A stretch of 64,000 nucleotides of DNA from Boseongicola sp. (GCA_014075275.1 CP046179.1:3539165-3603164); one strand, 5' to 3'. Positions 42,693 to 51,146 are shown, counted from the stretch's first letter. The notes: a model not told the origin generated them from the sequence alone. Translations and numbers: made by a program.

Positions 42693-43450
42693 TGCTTGAT
42701 TTCAATCACCGCCTCTCCACGGCGGAGCGGATCAACGCGCTGGTCGACGCGGCCCTCATCGCCGAGCGCGAGGCCACGCCACCCCGGACCTATCTCGGAG
42801 CGTCCCGCCTCGGGCATCCATGCGAACGCGCGCTGCAGTTCGAGTTTGCCGGTGCGCCAAAGGATGACGGTGCCGACTTCGGCGGGCAGACGCTGCGGAT
42901 CTTCGCCATCGGCCACCTGCTCGAGGATTTGGCGATCCGTTGGCTGCGGGCCGCTGGGATCGATCTGGTCACCCAGAAAGGCGATGGCGGCCAGTTTGGC
43001 TTTTCCGTCGCGGGTGGCCGCATCCGGGGCCATGTCGACGGGATCATTGCTGAAGCTCCGGCGGCGCTTGGCATGCGTTTTCCCGCGCTATGGGAATGCA
43101 AGACGATGAACGGGAAGAACTGGCGCGCCTGCGTCAAGGACGGGGTCACCGTTTCGAAGCCCGTCTACGCAGCCCAGATCGCGATCTACCAGGCTTACAT
43201 GGAGCCCTTGGTGCCGGGGATTTCTGCTTCGCCCGCGCTCTTCACGGCGATCAACAAGGACACGGCCGAGCTGCACCATGAGCTGGTCCCGTTCGACGCC
43301 GATTTGGCGCAGCGCATGTCCGACCGCGCAGTGCGGATCCTGCAGGCCACCGACGCAGGCGAGTTGCTGCCCCGTATCGCCGCCAACCGCGACTTCTTCG
43401 AATGCCGGTTCTGCGCTCACGCCGAGCGGTGTTGGAGCATTGCTGCATGA
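42692..43450 (+). CDS. Cas4-like Fe-S PD-(D/E)xK exonuclease
   Basis: Protein of 252 residues. The nuclease core is GHVDGIIAE (Asp) and ALWECKTMN (ExK) around residues 111-136. A first Cys lies in GHPCERAL (residue 49), and C-terminal CRFCAHAERC supplies three more, the layout that holds a [4Fe-4S] cluster in Cas4/AddB-type nucleases. In phages such enzymes resect DNA ends for recombination-dependent replication. It overlaps both neighbours by 1-4 bases. No CRISPR array or cas gene is present, so this is a phage enzyme. Confidence 0.75.
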   Translation: MLDFNHRLSTAERINALVDAALIAEREATPPRTYLGASRLGHPCERALQFEFAGAPKDDGADFGGQTLRIFAIGHLLEDLAIRWLRAAGIDLVTQKGDGGQFGFSVAGGRIRGHVDGIIAEAPAALGMRFPALWECKTMNGKNWRACVKDGVTVSKPVYAAQIAIYQAYMEPLVPGISASPALFTAINKDTAELHHELVPFDADLAQRMSDRAVRILQATDAGELLPRIAANRDFFECRFCAHAERCWSIAA

Positions 43451-45849
43451 CCGACGAGCCCACTGACCAATCCGACTCCGATCAGGATCCAGCCATGCGC
43501 GACGACACAACATCCGACACGCCGAAAGAAAACATCGTTCATTTCAATCCGTGGCGCGATTTCAATGACGCCGCGCCGCAGGTCGACGTGTTCGGCGACG
43601 AGCCGGATCCCAAGCAGCTCGCGCAGTTCATGCAGGTGGTTTTCGGATACTGCGACGGGCTGATCCCGGTTCGCAGTTTCATCGACAAGGGTCAGGGCAT
43701 CGATGGCCGCCCGCACAACATCTGGCTGGAGGCGGATCAGGCCGCACCCGAAAAGATGGCGACTTTCGCCACATGGGCGTCGCGCGAGGGGGCGGCGGTC
43801 TATGTGATCCCCGGCACCGTGGCCGCGCCTGGGCAGGCCAAGGCCGCCGAGATTCTGCAGATGCAGACCGTGGTCGTTGACCTCGACACCGGCGATATCG
43901 CCGCCAAGCGCGCCCATCTGGAGCGTCACCTCGGCGCGCCGACCATGGTGGTCGAAAGCGGCGGCGTGACACCGGAGGGTCAGCGCAAAGCGCACGTCTG
44001 GTGGGCGCTGACCGAGCCCGGCGAGGGTGAAGACATCGCCCGTGTCTGCCGTCTGCGCGGCGACATCGCGGCCAAGGTCGGCGGCGACGTGCATTTCCGC
44101 TCGGCCCACCAGCCGATCCGGGTGGCGGGCAGCGTCTATTACAAGAACAGCCTCAAGACGCAGGTGCGGATCGTCGAGTTGAATACCGACCGCGAGCGTG
44201 ATCTGGCCGAGTTCATTGAGGCGGTGACCGACATGCCGCCCGCGCCTGGGGTGTCGCTGCAGCCCGAGTTCAGCCATCCCGACAAACCCGCCATGGACGA
44301 TGTGCTGGTCACGCCGGTGCGCGAGGGGGCGCAGGACGACTGGTCCCGTTTCGAGGGCGCATCCGCCGCGATCGGGCATTTCATCCGTATGGTCCACGAG
44401 GGCCGAATGACAAAGGACGAAGGCTGGGAAGGCATCTGCGGATACAACGCCGCGATGCTGCGGCCCCAGTGGCCGGTCGAACGACTCAAACGCGAGTCCG
44501 AGCGGCTTTGGGAGCGCCATGTCGAGAAATATGGACCGCCCCTGATCCGGCTGGATTCCGGCGCACCGGGGCCGCAGGAGATGCCAGCCTTCACGCTGGG
44601 CGCGCTGCTGGACGACCAGAGCCCCATGCCGGACGACATCATCGCGCCGCGCGTTCTGACGCCGGGCGGGCTGCTGGTGCTCGGTGGCGCGCCCAAGGTC
44701 GGTAAGAGCGACCTGCTGATCTCTTGGTTGGTCCACATGGCCGCGGGCCAACCCTTTCTGGGCTTCACCCCTCCACGGCCGCTGCGGATCTTCTATCTGC
44801 AGGCCGAGATTCAGTATCACTACCTGCGCGAACGGCTGAAACAGATCGCCCTGCCGCCAGAGGTCCTGGCCGCTGCGCGCGACACATTCGTCGCCACGCC
44901 GAAACTGAAAATGCTGCTCGACAACGAAGGCAGCGTGCGCGTGGCCCGTGCCATTCAGACCGTGTTCCCCGATGCACCCCCCGACATCCTCTGCGTCGAC
45001 CCGATCCGGAACCTCTTTGACGGCGGACCCGATGGTGGCGGCGAAAACGACAACACCGCCATGATGTTCTTCTTGAAGGAACGGGTGGAGGTTCTGCGCG
45101 ATCATATCGACCCCGATTGCGGGGTCATCCTGATCCACCACACCAAGAAGCTCAGCAAGCAGCAGGTAAAGGACGATCCCTTCCTCGCACTCTCCGGAGC
45201 CAGTGCGCTGCGCGGCTTCTACACCTCTGGCCTGATCCTGCACCGCCCGGACGAGGACTTGTCGGAGCGAAAGCTGGAGATCGAGCTGCGCAATGGTCCC
45301 GCGCTGCCGCCAAAGGTGATCGACAAGGTCGGCGGCCAATGGGTCGAGATCAACCCGATGAACGAACGCCTCGTTCGCCAGGAAGTCGGCGCGAAACATG
45401 ATGCCGAGCGCGATCGCAAGCGCGATGTCATTGTCGGCATTTTGTTCGAAGAAGCAGCTGAGGGCCGTCTGTATACGACAATGCAGTTCGCCGAAAAGTT
45501 CGAAAACAAGGGCGGTCTGGGCAGCAAATACACGATCAGGGAACGCCTCAGTGTCCTCGCTACGAAAGGTTTCGTGAAGTTTCTGAGGAACGGATCCGGG
45601 TTCGGCTACCCGGTGGTGCGGTCACGGTTCGGCTATCTGGCTGTTGAGGGTATGCATTTCGGCCCCGAGCAGTCGGTCGATCCTGAGACTGGAGAAGTCT
45701 CGGAAACGGCCCGTCCTGTCCTCCCGAGCCACTACAAATGCCCGCAATCCGGGGTCTGCCTGCAAGTCGAAAACCCCTCCGTCTGGGTCTACCCGATGGC
45801 AGGCAAAGATGACGGAAAATCAGGCCCAACTCCTAAGAGTGAGGCCTAA
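43447..45849 (+). CDS. Phage primase-helicase (RepB-like primase plus RepA-like hexameric helicase)
   Basis: Protein of 800 residues. The N-terminal part (about 30-270) resembles RepB-type primase domains, with VVDLDTGDIAAKRAHL and ESGGVTPEGQRKAHVWW. The central part (about 395-620) is a RecA-fold helicase with Walker A LGGAPKVGKSDLL and IFYLQAEIQYHYLRERLKQI, then Walker B-like DILCVDPIRNLFDGG and the GVILIHHTKK motif. A winged-helix-like C-terminus follows. It should unwind and prime the phage origin. An iteron-like array begins in its last codons. ATG at 43447 overlaps the previous stop (ATGA). Confidence 0.75.
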   Translation: MTDEPTDQSDSDQDPAMRDDTTSDTPKENIVHFNPWRDFNDAAPQVDVFGDEPDPKQLAQFMQVVFGYCDGLIPVRSFIDKGQGIDGRPHNIWLEADQAAPEKMATFATWASREGAAVYVIPGTVAAPGQAKAAEILQMQTVVVDLDTGDIAAKRAHLERHLGAPTMVVESGGVTPEGQRKAHVWWALTEPGEGEDIARVCRLRGDIAAKVGGDVHFRSAHQPIRVAGSVYYKNSLKTQVRIVELNTDRERDLAEFIEAVTDMPPAPGVSLQPEFSHPDKPAMDDVLVTPVREGAQDDWSRFEGASAAIGHFIRMVHEGRMTKDEGWEGICGYNAAMLRPQWPVERLKRESERLWERHVEKYGPPLIRLDSGAPGPQEMPAFTLGALLDDQSPMPDDIIAPRVLTPGGLLVLGGAPKVGKSDLLISWLVHMAAGQPFLGFTPPRPLRIFYLQAEIQYHYLRERLKQIALPPEVLAAARDTFVATPKLKMLLDNEGSVRVARAIQTVFPDAPPDILCVDPIRNLFDGGPDGGGENDNTAMMFFLKERVEVLRDHIDPDCGVILIHHTKKLSKQQVKDDPFLALSGASALRGFYTSGLILHRPDEDLSERKLEIELRNGPALPPKVIDKVGGQWVEINPMNERLVRQEVGAKHDAERDRKRDVIVGILFEEAAEGRLYTTMQFAEKFENKGGLGSKYTIRERLSVLATKGFVKFLRNGSGFGYPVVRSRFGYLAVEGMHFGPEQSVDPETGEVSETARPVLPSHYKCPQSGVCLQVENPSVWVYPMAGKDDGKSGPTPKSEA

Positions 45850-45993
45850 CTCCTATGTCCTCACCAACTCCTCAATCAATGAAAACAATGACTTGTGCGC
45901 CGCGAGGAGTTGGGGGGGGCTAACTCCTCCCTCACTCCTCGCGGATCCTGATTTTCAATTTGAGATCAGCCTCTTACCCACATCCGAGGAGTT
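45828..45993. repeat. Iteron-like array of AACTCCT, candidate phage replication origin
   Basis: AACTCCT occurs in direct orientation at 45828, 45848, 45866 and 45922, with a one-base variant (CACTCCT) at 45933. It occurs inverted (AGGAGTT) at 45905 and 45987. The first three are spaced 20 and 18 bases, and the context is commonly pyrimidine-rich (CY before, C after). The array begins at the 3' end of the primase-helicase gene and fills the otherwise gene-free gap before the resolvase gene, the expected place for an origin bound by a RepA-like initiator. Confidence 0.55.
45900..45944. repeat. 11-bp perfect inverted repeat inside the iteron-like array
   Basis: CCGCGAGGAGT (45900-45910) is matched by ACTCCTCGCGG (45934-45944) across a 23-base spacer that contains a run of eight G. 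Each arm includes one copy of the iteron core. It can form a cruciform or RNA hairpin. With no following T-run it is more likely part of the origin than a terminator. Confidence 0.55.
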
Positions 45994-46142
45994 AGGTGTG
46001 AAACCCCCATACGTCGAGGGGTATCCGCGCGCGGGTTTCGACGCTCCCTGCACATCCCGATCCGACGACGGCGGCCCGTACCGCCAAGCACATGACTGCC
46101 GTCGTCTTCCACCCCCGAAGCCAACCCGAAAAGGAGACCACG

Positions 46143-46679
46143 ATGGCTGAAACGACTCTGACCACCAGGATGCAGGAGGCAATCCCCAATCTGCCACCTG
46201 CTTTCCGCGCCGACCGCACATTGCTCGCGCTCGATCTCGGCACGACGACAGGCTGGGCCATGCATGGCGCCGATGGGCTGATCACCAGCGGCACCGTGTC
46301 CTTCCGGCCCGGCCGGTTCGACGGCGGCGGTATGCGCTACCTGCGCTTCAGCAATTGGCTTGCCGAACTCGACCGCCTGTCCGGCCCGATCGCGGCCATC
46401 TGGTTTGAGGAAGTCCGCCGCCACGCAGGCACCGATGCGGCCCACGTTTATGGAGGTCTTATGGCCACGCTGACCGCGTGGGCGGAGATGCGCGGCGTGC
46501 CCTACGAGGGCGTCCCGGTCGGCACGATCAAGCGCTTCGCGACCGGCAAGGGCAACGCCAACAAGGAGGCCATGATCGCATCCGCCCGGTCGCGCGGCTT
46601 CAGTTCCGCCGACGACAATGAGGCCGACGCCATCGCGATCCTGTTCTGGGCGCTGGAGACCAAGGGGGGCATGCAATGA
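46143..46679 (+). CDS. RuvC-like crossover junction endodeoxyribonuclease
   Basis: Protein of 178 residues with an RNase H-like fold and the RuvC set of acidic residues: D in LLALDLGTTTGWAMHG, E in AAIWFEEVRRHAG, and D in the C-terminal ADDNEADAIAILFWAL. Such phage enzymes resolve branched DNA before packaging. ATG at 46143 has AAGGAG 7 bases upstream; the frame extends to 46092 without a ribosome-binding site. Confidence 0.75.
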   Translation: MAETTLTTRMQEAIPNLPPAFRADRTLLALDLGTTTGWAMHGADGLITSGTVSFRPGRFDGGGMRYLRFSNWLAELDRLSGPIAAIWFEEVRRHAGTDAAHVYGGLMATLTAWAEMRGVPYEGVPVGTIKRFATGKGNANKEAMIASARSRGFSSADDNEADAIAILFWALETKGGMQ

Positions 46680-46683
46680 CCGG

Positions 46684-46881
46684 ATGCGGTTCGTGCCCAA
46701 GGGCTATGGCGGTCATCGCCGCAGCCCTGACGAGGTGAAGCGCGATGGCTGGCAGGAGCAAGGCCTGCTGGCCGTTGCCATCGACGATCACCGCCTGACC
46801 TGGCCGGAGCGTGAGTTGGTCCGGCAACTCGGCGAGAAGTTGTATGGGCATTGCCCGCGAGATCGGGAGGTGTCGCAATGA
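46684..46881 (+). CDS. Small phage hypothetical protein
   Basis: Protein of 65 residues (MRFVPKGYGGHRRSPDEVKRDGW to DREVSQ) between the resolvase and the DUF6362 gene, overlapping the latter by 4 bases (ATGA). Charged and soluble, no family recognised. Tight coupling supports it being real. The start is the first ATG after the resolvase stop. Confidence 0.5.
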   Translation: MRFVPKGYGGHRRSPDEVKRDGWQEQGLLAVAIDDHRLTWPERELVRQLGEKLYGHCPRDREVSQ

Positions 46882-47306
46882 CGGACTGGACACTCGACCT
46901 CGTGGAGGAACGGCTGGCCGAAGCCGCCTTCGTCCTGAAGCGCCTGCCCGAGCCGCGGAGGCAGGGATACTTCAGCACATGGCCTGAGATGGTCTACAGC
47001 TTCGCCGACAAGGTGGGCCAGGAGCCAAAACCCATGCGTGTGCTGCCCTCGCCGCAGGCGATCAGCCGGATGGAGCAGACCCTGACCTGGACCGCCTGTC
47101 TCGAGCCCATCGACGGCAAGATCGTCTGGATGAAGGCGCATGGTGAACGCTGGAAAGAGATCTGCTGGGCGGTCGGTCTGCAGCGCTCTGCAACTCACCA
47201 GCACTGGCAATTCGGGATTTCCGTCATCGCACTCACGCTCAACAGGCGACGGTTCAACCGCAACATGTCGAAGCGCCGCGTGATCGAACTGGCCGCTGGC
47301 GCGTAA
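46878..47306 (+). CDS. DUF6362-like phage protein
   Basis: Protein of 142 residues starting MTDWTLDLVEERLAEAAFVLKRLPEPR. It has a C-terminal helix-turn-helix-like part (WMKAHGERWKEICWAVGLQRSATHQHW, then FNRNMSKRRVIEL). Similar phage proteins are labelled DUF6362 as I recall. The C-terminus could bind DNA, which together with its place before the late region suggests a regulator of late transcription. That is inference. Confidence 0.6.
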   Translation: MTDWTLDLVEERLAEAAFVLKRLPEPRRQGYFSTWPEMVYSFADKVGQEPKPMRVLPSPQAISRMEQTLTWTACLEPIDGKIVWMKAHGERWKEICWAVGLQRSATHQHWQFGISVIALTLNRRRFNRNMSKRRVIELAAGA

Positions 47307-47706
47307 GCGCCCGCAGCCACTAGGAAAGTGTCCGGCGGACAGTTTTCGACGAGACAGAAAGCCCGGCTGGGGGTTAGAAAAGGGATATACTCGGGAGAGG
47401 CGCGCGCGGGACGGCCCGCGCCGCTGGACCCCGGGGTCCACCGAAGGATCCACTCGGGTAACCCATTGAATTCTTGGTTCCTTCTGGGCCACTTTCGTAT
47501 GCTGGCGGGCGAGGCGCGCAATATCGCCAGCGACAGGGCCGGTTTTTTGGGAAGCCACCCCGGCGGGCATCCACCCGCGATCTGCTGAAAACCACAACAA
47601 AACAAACCTTTGGCATCGGATACGCCCGATGGCCGCTGGCCCCCTCGCGGAGTCCAGGCTGGCCGCCGGTGTCCGGAGTCCACCCGATTGAGGCGCACCG
47701 ACCCGC
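47307..47706. other. Gene-poor 400-base stretch before the methyltransferase gene
   Basis: No frame here has both a good ribosome-binding site and a recognisable product. A plus-strand frame at 47328-47588 (86 residues) is possible but has no family and a low-complexity look. The stretch holds the 16-base palindrome at 47425-47440. A regulatory or packaging role is possible. Confidence 0.4.
47425..47440. repeat. 16-base perfect palindrome
   Basis: TGGACCCCGGGGTCCA is fully self-complementary and lies in the middle of the gene-poor stretch between early and late phage genes. A site this size could bind a dimeric regulator. Its strong GC content also makes a hairpin likely if transcribed. Confidence 0.5.
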
Positions 47707-49035
47707 ATGACCCTGAGCTTTGCCCCGGACGCGATCGAGACCTGGCCGCTGGCCAAGCTCCAGCCTTATGCCAAGAACGCGAAGGCGCATGGCGTGGACC
47801 AGGTTGCGAAGATCGCCGCCAGCATGGCCGAGTTCGGCTGGACGGTGCCGTGCCTCGTCGCGGACGACGGCGAGCTAATCGCGGGCCATGGCCGCGTCCT
47901 GGCCGCTACGCAGCTCGGTCTGACCGAAGCGCCAGTGATCGTGCTGGGCCATCTGACCGAGGCGCAGCGCCGTGCCTACCGGATCGCGGACAACAAGCTG
48001 ACGGAACTGGGAACGTGGGACGAGGCGCTGCTGTCGGCGGAACTCAACGACCTGCTGGCCGAGGATTACGACCTGTCGCTGGTCGGCTTTTCGGACGGCG
48101 AATTGGACAAGCTACTGGCCTATGTGCCGGAAGGGGACGGCGAAGAAGGTGGTGCCGGAGGCTCCGTGCCGCCGGTGACCATCCCCGAGCCGCCACGCAA
48201 TCCGGCATCGCAAACGGGCGATCTCTGGATCCTCGGCGATTACCGGCTGCTCTGCGGAGACTCGACCTCCCACCACGATGTGCGCCGCTTGATGAACGGC
48301 GAGCGCGCGATCCTGTTCGCAACCGATCCGCCGTACCTCGTCGACTATGATGGATCGAACCATCCGACGCGGAACAAGGATTGGTCAGCGTCTTATGGCA
48401 CCACGTGGGACGACTCTTCGCAGGGCGCGGAGCTCTATGACGGGTTCATCGCGGCGGCAGTGGCCGAGGCGATTACTGAAAACGCGGCCTGGTATTGCTG
48501 GCACGCGTCCCGTCGCCAGGCAATGCTGGAAGCCTGCTGGGAAAAGGCGGGAGCCTTCGTGCACCAGCAGATCATCTGGGTGAAGGACCGCGGGGTTCTG
48601 ACCCGCTCGCATTATCTCTGGAAGCACGAGCCCTGCTTCATGGGCTGGCGCCGTCCGAACCGCCCGCCGAAGGTGGCCGAGGAAACGCTGCCCTCCACAT
48701 GGGCGCTGCCGAGCTTTGCGAAGGACGACCGGCCCGACCACCCGACGCCGAAACCGCTGGACGCCTTCGGGATCCCTATGCGCCAGCACGTCGCGCGGGG
48801 CGGTCTTTGCTACGAGCCGTTCTGTGGATCCGGATCGCAGATCATGGCCGGTGAAGCCAATGGCCGCCGCGTCTTCGCGATGGAAATCAGTCCGGCATAC
48901 ATCGATGTCGCTGTCGAACGCTGGCAGGCCGACACCGGCCGCGACGCGATCCTCGATGGGGACGGTCGGACCTTCGCCGAGTCCAAAGCCGAGCGGCTGG
49001 GCCAGCCCGCGAACGACGAGGAAGCAGCCGCATGA
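47707..49035 (+). CDS. ParB-N-terminal / DNA adenine or cytosine-N4 methyltransferase fusion
   Basis: Protein of 442 residues. Residues about 8-130 are a ParB/Spo0J-like domain (WPLAKLQPYAKNAKAHG, DDGELIAGHGRVLAA). From about 165 a beta-class methyltransferase follows, with the catalytic motif TDPPYLVDYDG near residue 203 and the AdoMet-binding motif YEPFCGSGSQIMAGEANGRRVFAMEI near 370. No restriction enzyme gene accompanies it. It probably protects phage DNA or times packaging. It overlaps the next gene by 4 bases. Confidence 0.8.
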   Translation: MTLSFAPDAIETWPLAKLQPYAKNAKAHGVDQVAKIAASMAEFGWTVPCLVADDGELIAGHGRVLAATQLGLTEAPVIVLGHLTEAQRRAYRIADNKLTELGTWDEALLSAELNDLLAEDYDLSLVGFSDGELDKLLAYVPEGDGEEGGAGGSVPPVTIPEPPRNPASQTGDLWILGDYRLLCGDSTSHHDVRRLMNGERAILFATDPPYLVDYDGSNHPTRNKDWSASYGTTWDDSSQGAELYDGFIAAAVAEAITENAAWYCWHASRRQAMLEACWEKAGAFVHQQIIWVKDRGVLTRSHYLWKHEPCFMGWRRPNRPPKVAEETLPSTWALPSFAKDDRPDHPTPKPLDAFGIPMRQHVARGGLCYEPFCGSGSQIMAGEANGRRVFAMEISPAYIDVAVERWQADTGRDAILDGDGRTFAESKAERLGQPANDEEAAA

Positions 49036-49334
49036 AGCAATCGCGCACCATGTCGCTGGTCGAGTCCGTCGCCAATGTGATTGTCGGCTACGGAGTCGCG
49101 GTCGCCACCCAGATCCTTGTCTTTCCGATTTTCGGGCTGCACACGACGCTGGCGCAGAATCTGAAGATGGGAGCCATCTTCACCATCGTGTCGATCGGCC
49201 GTTCCTTCGCCTTGCGGCGGCTGTTCGAGGCGATCCGGGTAAAAGCGACGAAGCCGCCGCTGACAAGGCGACGGCTTCCCTATAGTCGGGACTTCAGCGG
49301 CGCGGCGGATCGAAATCAGCGCTCGATACGATAA
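49032..49334 (+). CDS. Small phage membrane protein (DUF7220-like)
   Basis: Protein of 100 residues with two hydrophobic helices (VANVIVGYGVAVATQILVFPIFGL and NLKMGAIFTIVSIGRSFAL) and a basic C-terminal tail. Such two-helix proteins occur next to the methyltransferase in related prophages and are labelled DUF7220 as I recall. The function is unknown; a holin-like or exclusion role is possible. Its 3' end overlaps the convergent DUF3489 gene by 19 bases. Confidence 0.65.
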   Translation: MKQSRTMSLVESVANVIVGYGVAVATQILVFPIFGLHTTLAQNLKMGAIFTIVSIGRSFALRRLFEAIRVKATKPPLTRRRLPYSRDFSGAADRNQRSIR

Positions 49335-49885
49335 ACCCGTCCCCGGTTCTCGACCTTCTCCGAGGTGACCTCGAGCCCGAGCTTCTTCTTTAGCGCCCCG
49401 GACATCGCGCCACGAACCGTATGCGATTGCCATCCGGTTGCAGCCATGATTTCAGCGATGGTAGCGCCGTCGGGCGATCGTAGCATGGCAATCAGGGTCG
49501 CCTGCTTGGTGCCCTCGCGCGGCGTGCGCGTCTTGGGCGAGGCTTCGGGTCCGGTGGGGGCGTTTTGCACGGGCTCCTTTGTCGGAGCGTCCGTCGCGCA
49601 CGCAGGCGCGGTGTTCGCGTCCTCGGGTTCGATGCCGATGGCTGCGAGGCCAGTGTCGGTGGCGGCCAGCGTGACACCGTGGCCGTCGCCGGTCTCGCGC
49701 CAGACGAGATCGCCCTTGCGCATGTCGGCATCGACCTCTTCGAGGAAGCCCTTTGCGAGCATCGCGCTGACCACTTTGGCGGCGGCCCCGCCGCGCAGGT
49801 TGTCAGGCAGCGGCAAGGCAATGTGGTCCCCGTTTTGGGCCGCGCGGGACAGGATGATCGTCTGGGTGTCGGAAAGCTTGCTCAT
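49316..49885 (-). CDS. DUF3489 domain protein
   Basis: Protein of 189 residues starting MSKLSDTQTIILSRAAQ. The N-terminal part is winged-helix-like, the middle is alanine/proline-rich (residues about 90-120), and the C-terminal DUF3489 domain is KQATLIAMLRSPDGATIAEIMAATGWQSHTVRGAMSGALKKKLG, a helix-turn-helix. It is likely a DNA-binding regulator. It is one of three leftward genes set between rightward phage modules. Confidence 0.75.
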   Translation of the reverse strand: MSKLSDTQTIILSRAAQNGDHIALPLPDNLRGGAAAKVVSAMLAKGFLEEVDADMRKGDLVWRETGDGHGVTLAATDTGLAAIGIEPEDANTAPACATDAPTKEPVQNAPTGPEASPKTRTPREGTKQATLIAMLRSPDGATIAEIMAATGWQSHTVRGAMSGALKKKLGLEVTSEKVENRGRVYRIER

Positions 49886-49980
49886 GGGGTCGTCTCCGTT
49901 TTCGGACCGCGACCGTCGCGGTCTTCTACGACCCCAAGCCGCGCAGGGCGCGCGGCCGGAGTTCGGGCGTCTGCCCGAGG

Positions 49981-50199
49981 TCAGATCAGGCCAAGGTCTC
50001 GCAGTAGCCCTGCGGCTTCGGGCAGTCGGTCGGTGGCGACGTCGATTGCGATTGTCATGCTGTCGGCGGTAAGGCGCGCCGGAACGTTGGCTTCCTCTCG
50101 AAGCGATGCTTTGATTTCGTCGAGAACCGCCGGGATGCGGCTCGTATCCCAAGGCTCGTTAAGGCCACGAATGGCGATGCGGATGGTGCTGGTTTCCAT
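49981..50199 (-). CDS. Small phage hypothetical protein
   Basis: Protein of 72 residues (METSTIRIAIRGLNEPWDTSRIP to LLRDLGLI) with alternating beta and helical pattern. It lies 5 bases downstream of another small leftward gene and 95 bases upstream of the DUF3489 gene, so the three form one transcription unit. No family recognised. Confidence 0.55.
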   Translation of the reverse strand: METSTIRIAIRGLNEPWDTSRIPAVLDEIKASLREEANVPARLTADSMTIAIDVATDRLPEAAGLLRDLGLI

Positions 50200-50204
50200 G
50201 GCGC

Positions 50205-50474
50205 TTACTCCGCGTGCTCGCCTTCACTGAAGGCGCTGTCGGTGATGCGCTTCAGCAAGCTGGCGTAATGCTCAAGGGTGCCAACATGGCCCCAGTTGAT
50301 TTCGTCGGGGTGGCAGTTGAAGTGCTCGTCGCTGAGGCTCTGAAGCCGGGCGAGCATGTTGTCGATCTCGGCTTTCTTGCCAAGGAAGGCGTTGATCGCA
50401 GCTTCGCGGTTCCGCGCAGCCTTCTCGGCGCGCAGTTGGTGGCGGGGTGTGGTGATCGGGTTCAGGCGGGTCAT
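50205..50474 (-). CDS. Small phage hypothetical protein
   Basis: Protein of 89 residues (MTRLNPITTPRHQLRAEKAARNREAAINAFLGKKAEIDNML to EGEHAE), largely helical with a basic first half that could bind nucleic acid. It is the first gene of the leftward trio, divergent from the terminase small subunit across a 111-base gap that must hold promoters in both directions. No family recognised. Confidence 0.6.
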   Translation of the reverse strand: MTRLNPITTPRHQLRAEKAARNREAAINAFLGKKAEIDNMLARLQSLSDEHFNCHPDEINWGHVGTLEHYASLLKRITDSAFSEGEHAE

Positions 50475-50585
50475 CTTGGTGGCTCCGTTGTGAGTTGCAT
50501 CGTTCTCTTGAGATCACGTTCGCTCTGGTGCGGAGGCTTATCAACTACATAAGCACATGATTTTAAATGATAATCGGAGCGCGCC

Positions 50586-51146
50586 ATGGAGGGTCTGAGC
50601 GAGCGCCAATACGCCGCCCGCGTCGGCCTCTCGCGCGGGGCAATCCAGAAGGCCAAGGCGACGGGGCGGCTGGTTCTACACGCCGATGGCAGCATTGACG
50701 CGGCAGCCAGCGATGCTCTGCGCGCGGAGGCGACCGACCCGTCCAAAACTCGCAAGGCACCGAAGCCGAAACTCAAACCGGTCCCGGAGGCGGCGGTTTC
50801 CGCCGTGGGCGAAACGTTGCGCGAACAGGGAATGGCCGCACCTCCCGTCGGCAGTGGCACCACGTTTCTGCAGGCCAAGACGGCCAATGAAGTGCTGAAG
50901 GCGCAGGAGCGCCGTCTCCGGCTGCATAAGCTGAAGGGCGAGTTGATCGACCGGGCGCGTGCTCTGTCGCTGGTGTTTCGGCTGGCGCGGCAGGAGCGTG
51001 ACGTTTGGGTCAACTGGCCCGCGCGTGCGGCGGCGTTGATGGCGGCCGATCTGGGTGTGGAGCCCGCCGCGATGCAGAAGATTCTGGAGAAACATGTCCG
51101 TGCCCAGCTCGACGATCTTGCCGAGGTCAAACCCGATCTCCGGTGA
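50586..51146 (+). CDS. Terminase small subunit (Nu1-like)
   Basis: Protein of 186 residues. The N-terminal helix-turn-helix GLSERQYAARVGLSRGAIQKAKATGRLVLHADGSID is of the Nu1 DNA-binding type. Helices VLKAQERRLRLHKLKGELIDRARALSLVF follow, then a C-terminal part that contacts the large subunit. It recognises the cos/pac site on concatemeric DNA. It overlaps the large subunit gene by 53 bases in a different frame. Confidence 0.75.
   Translation: MEGLSERQYAARVGLSRGAIQKAKATGRLVLHADGSIDAAASDALRAEATDPSKTRKAPKPKLKPVPEAAVSAVGETLREQGMAAPPVGSGTTFLQAKTANEVLKAQERRLRLHKLKGELIDRARALSLVFRLARQERDVWVNWPARAAALMAADLGVEPAAMQKILEKHVRAQLDDLAEVKPDLR

Noticed and set aside
42692..43450. Cas4-like nuclease as a sign of a CRISPR-Cas system
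   Set aside because: No repeat-spacer array and no other cas gene is present; the gene is embedded in phage replication genes.
43417..45399. A 660-codon open frame antisense to the primase-helicase gene
   Set aside because: It arises from the GC-rich codon bias of the plus-strand gene; it has no recognisable domain and the plus-strand product has clear helicase motifs.
45900..45944. The 11-bp inverted repeat as an intrinsic terminator of the primase-helicase gene
   Set aside because: The loop is 23 bases, no T-run follows, and the arms contain the repeated iteron core; an origin element is more likely.
47328..47588. An 86-residue plus-strand protein
   Set aside because: No ribosome-binding site, no family and an Arg/Gly-rich composition; left as a gene-poor region.
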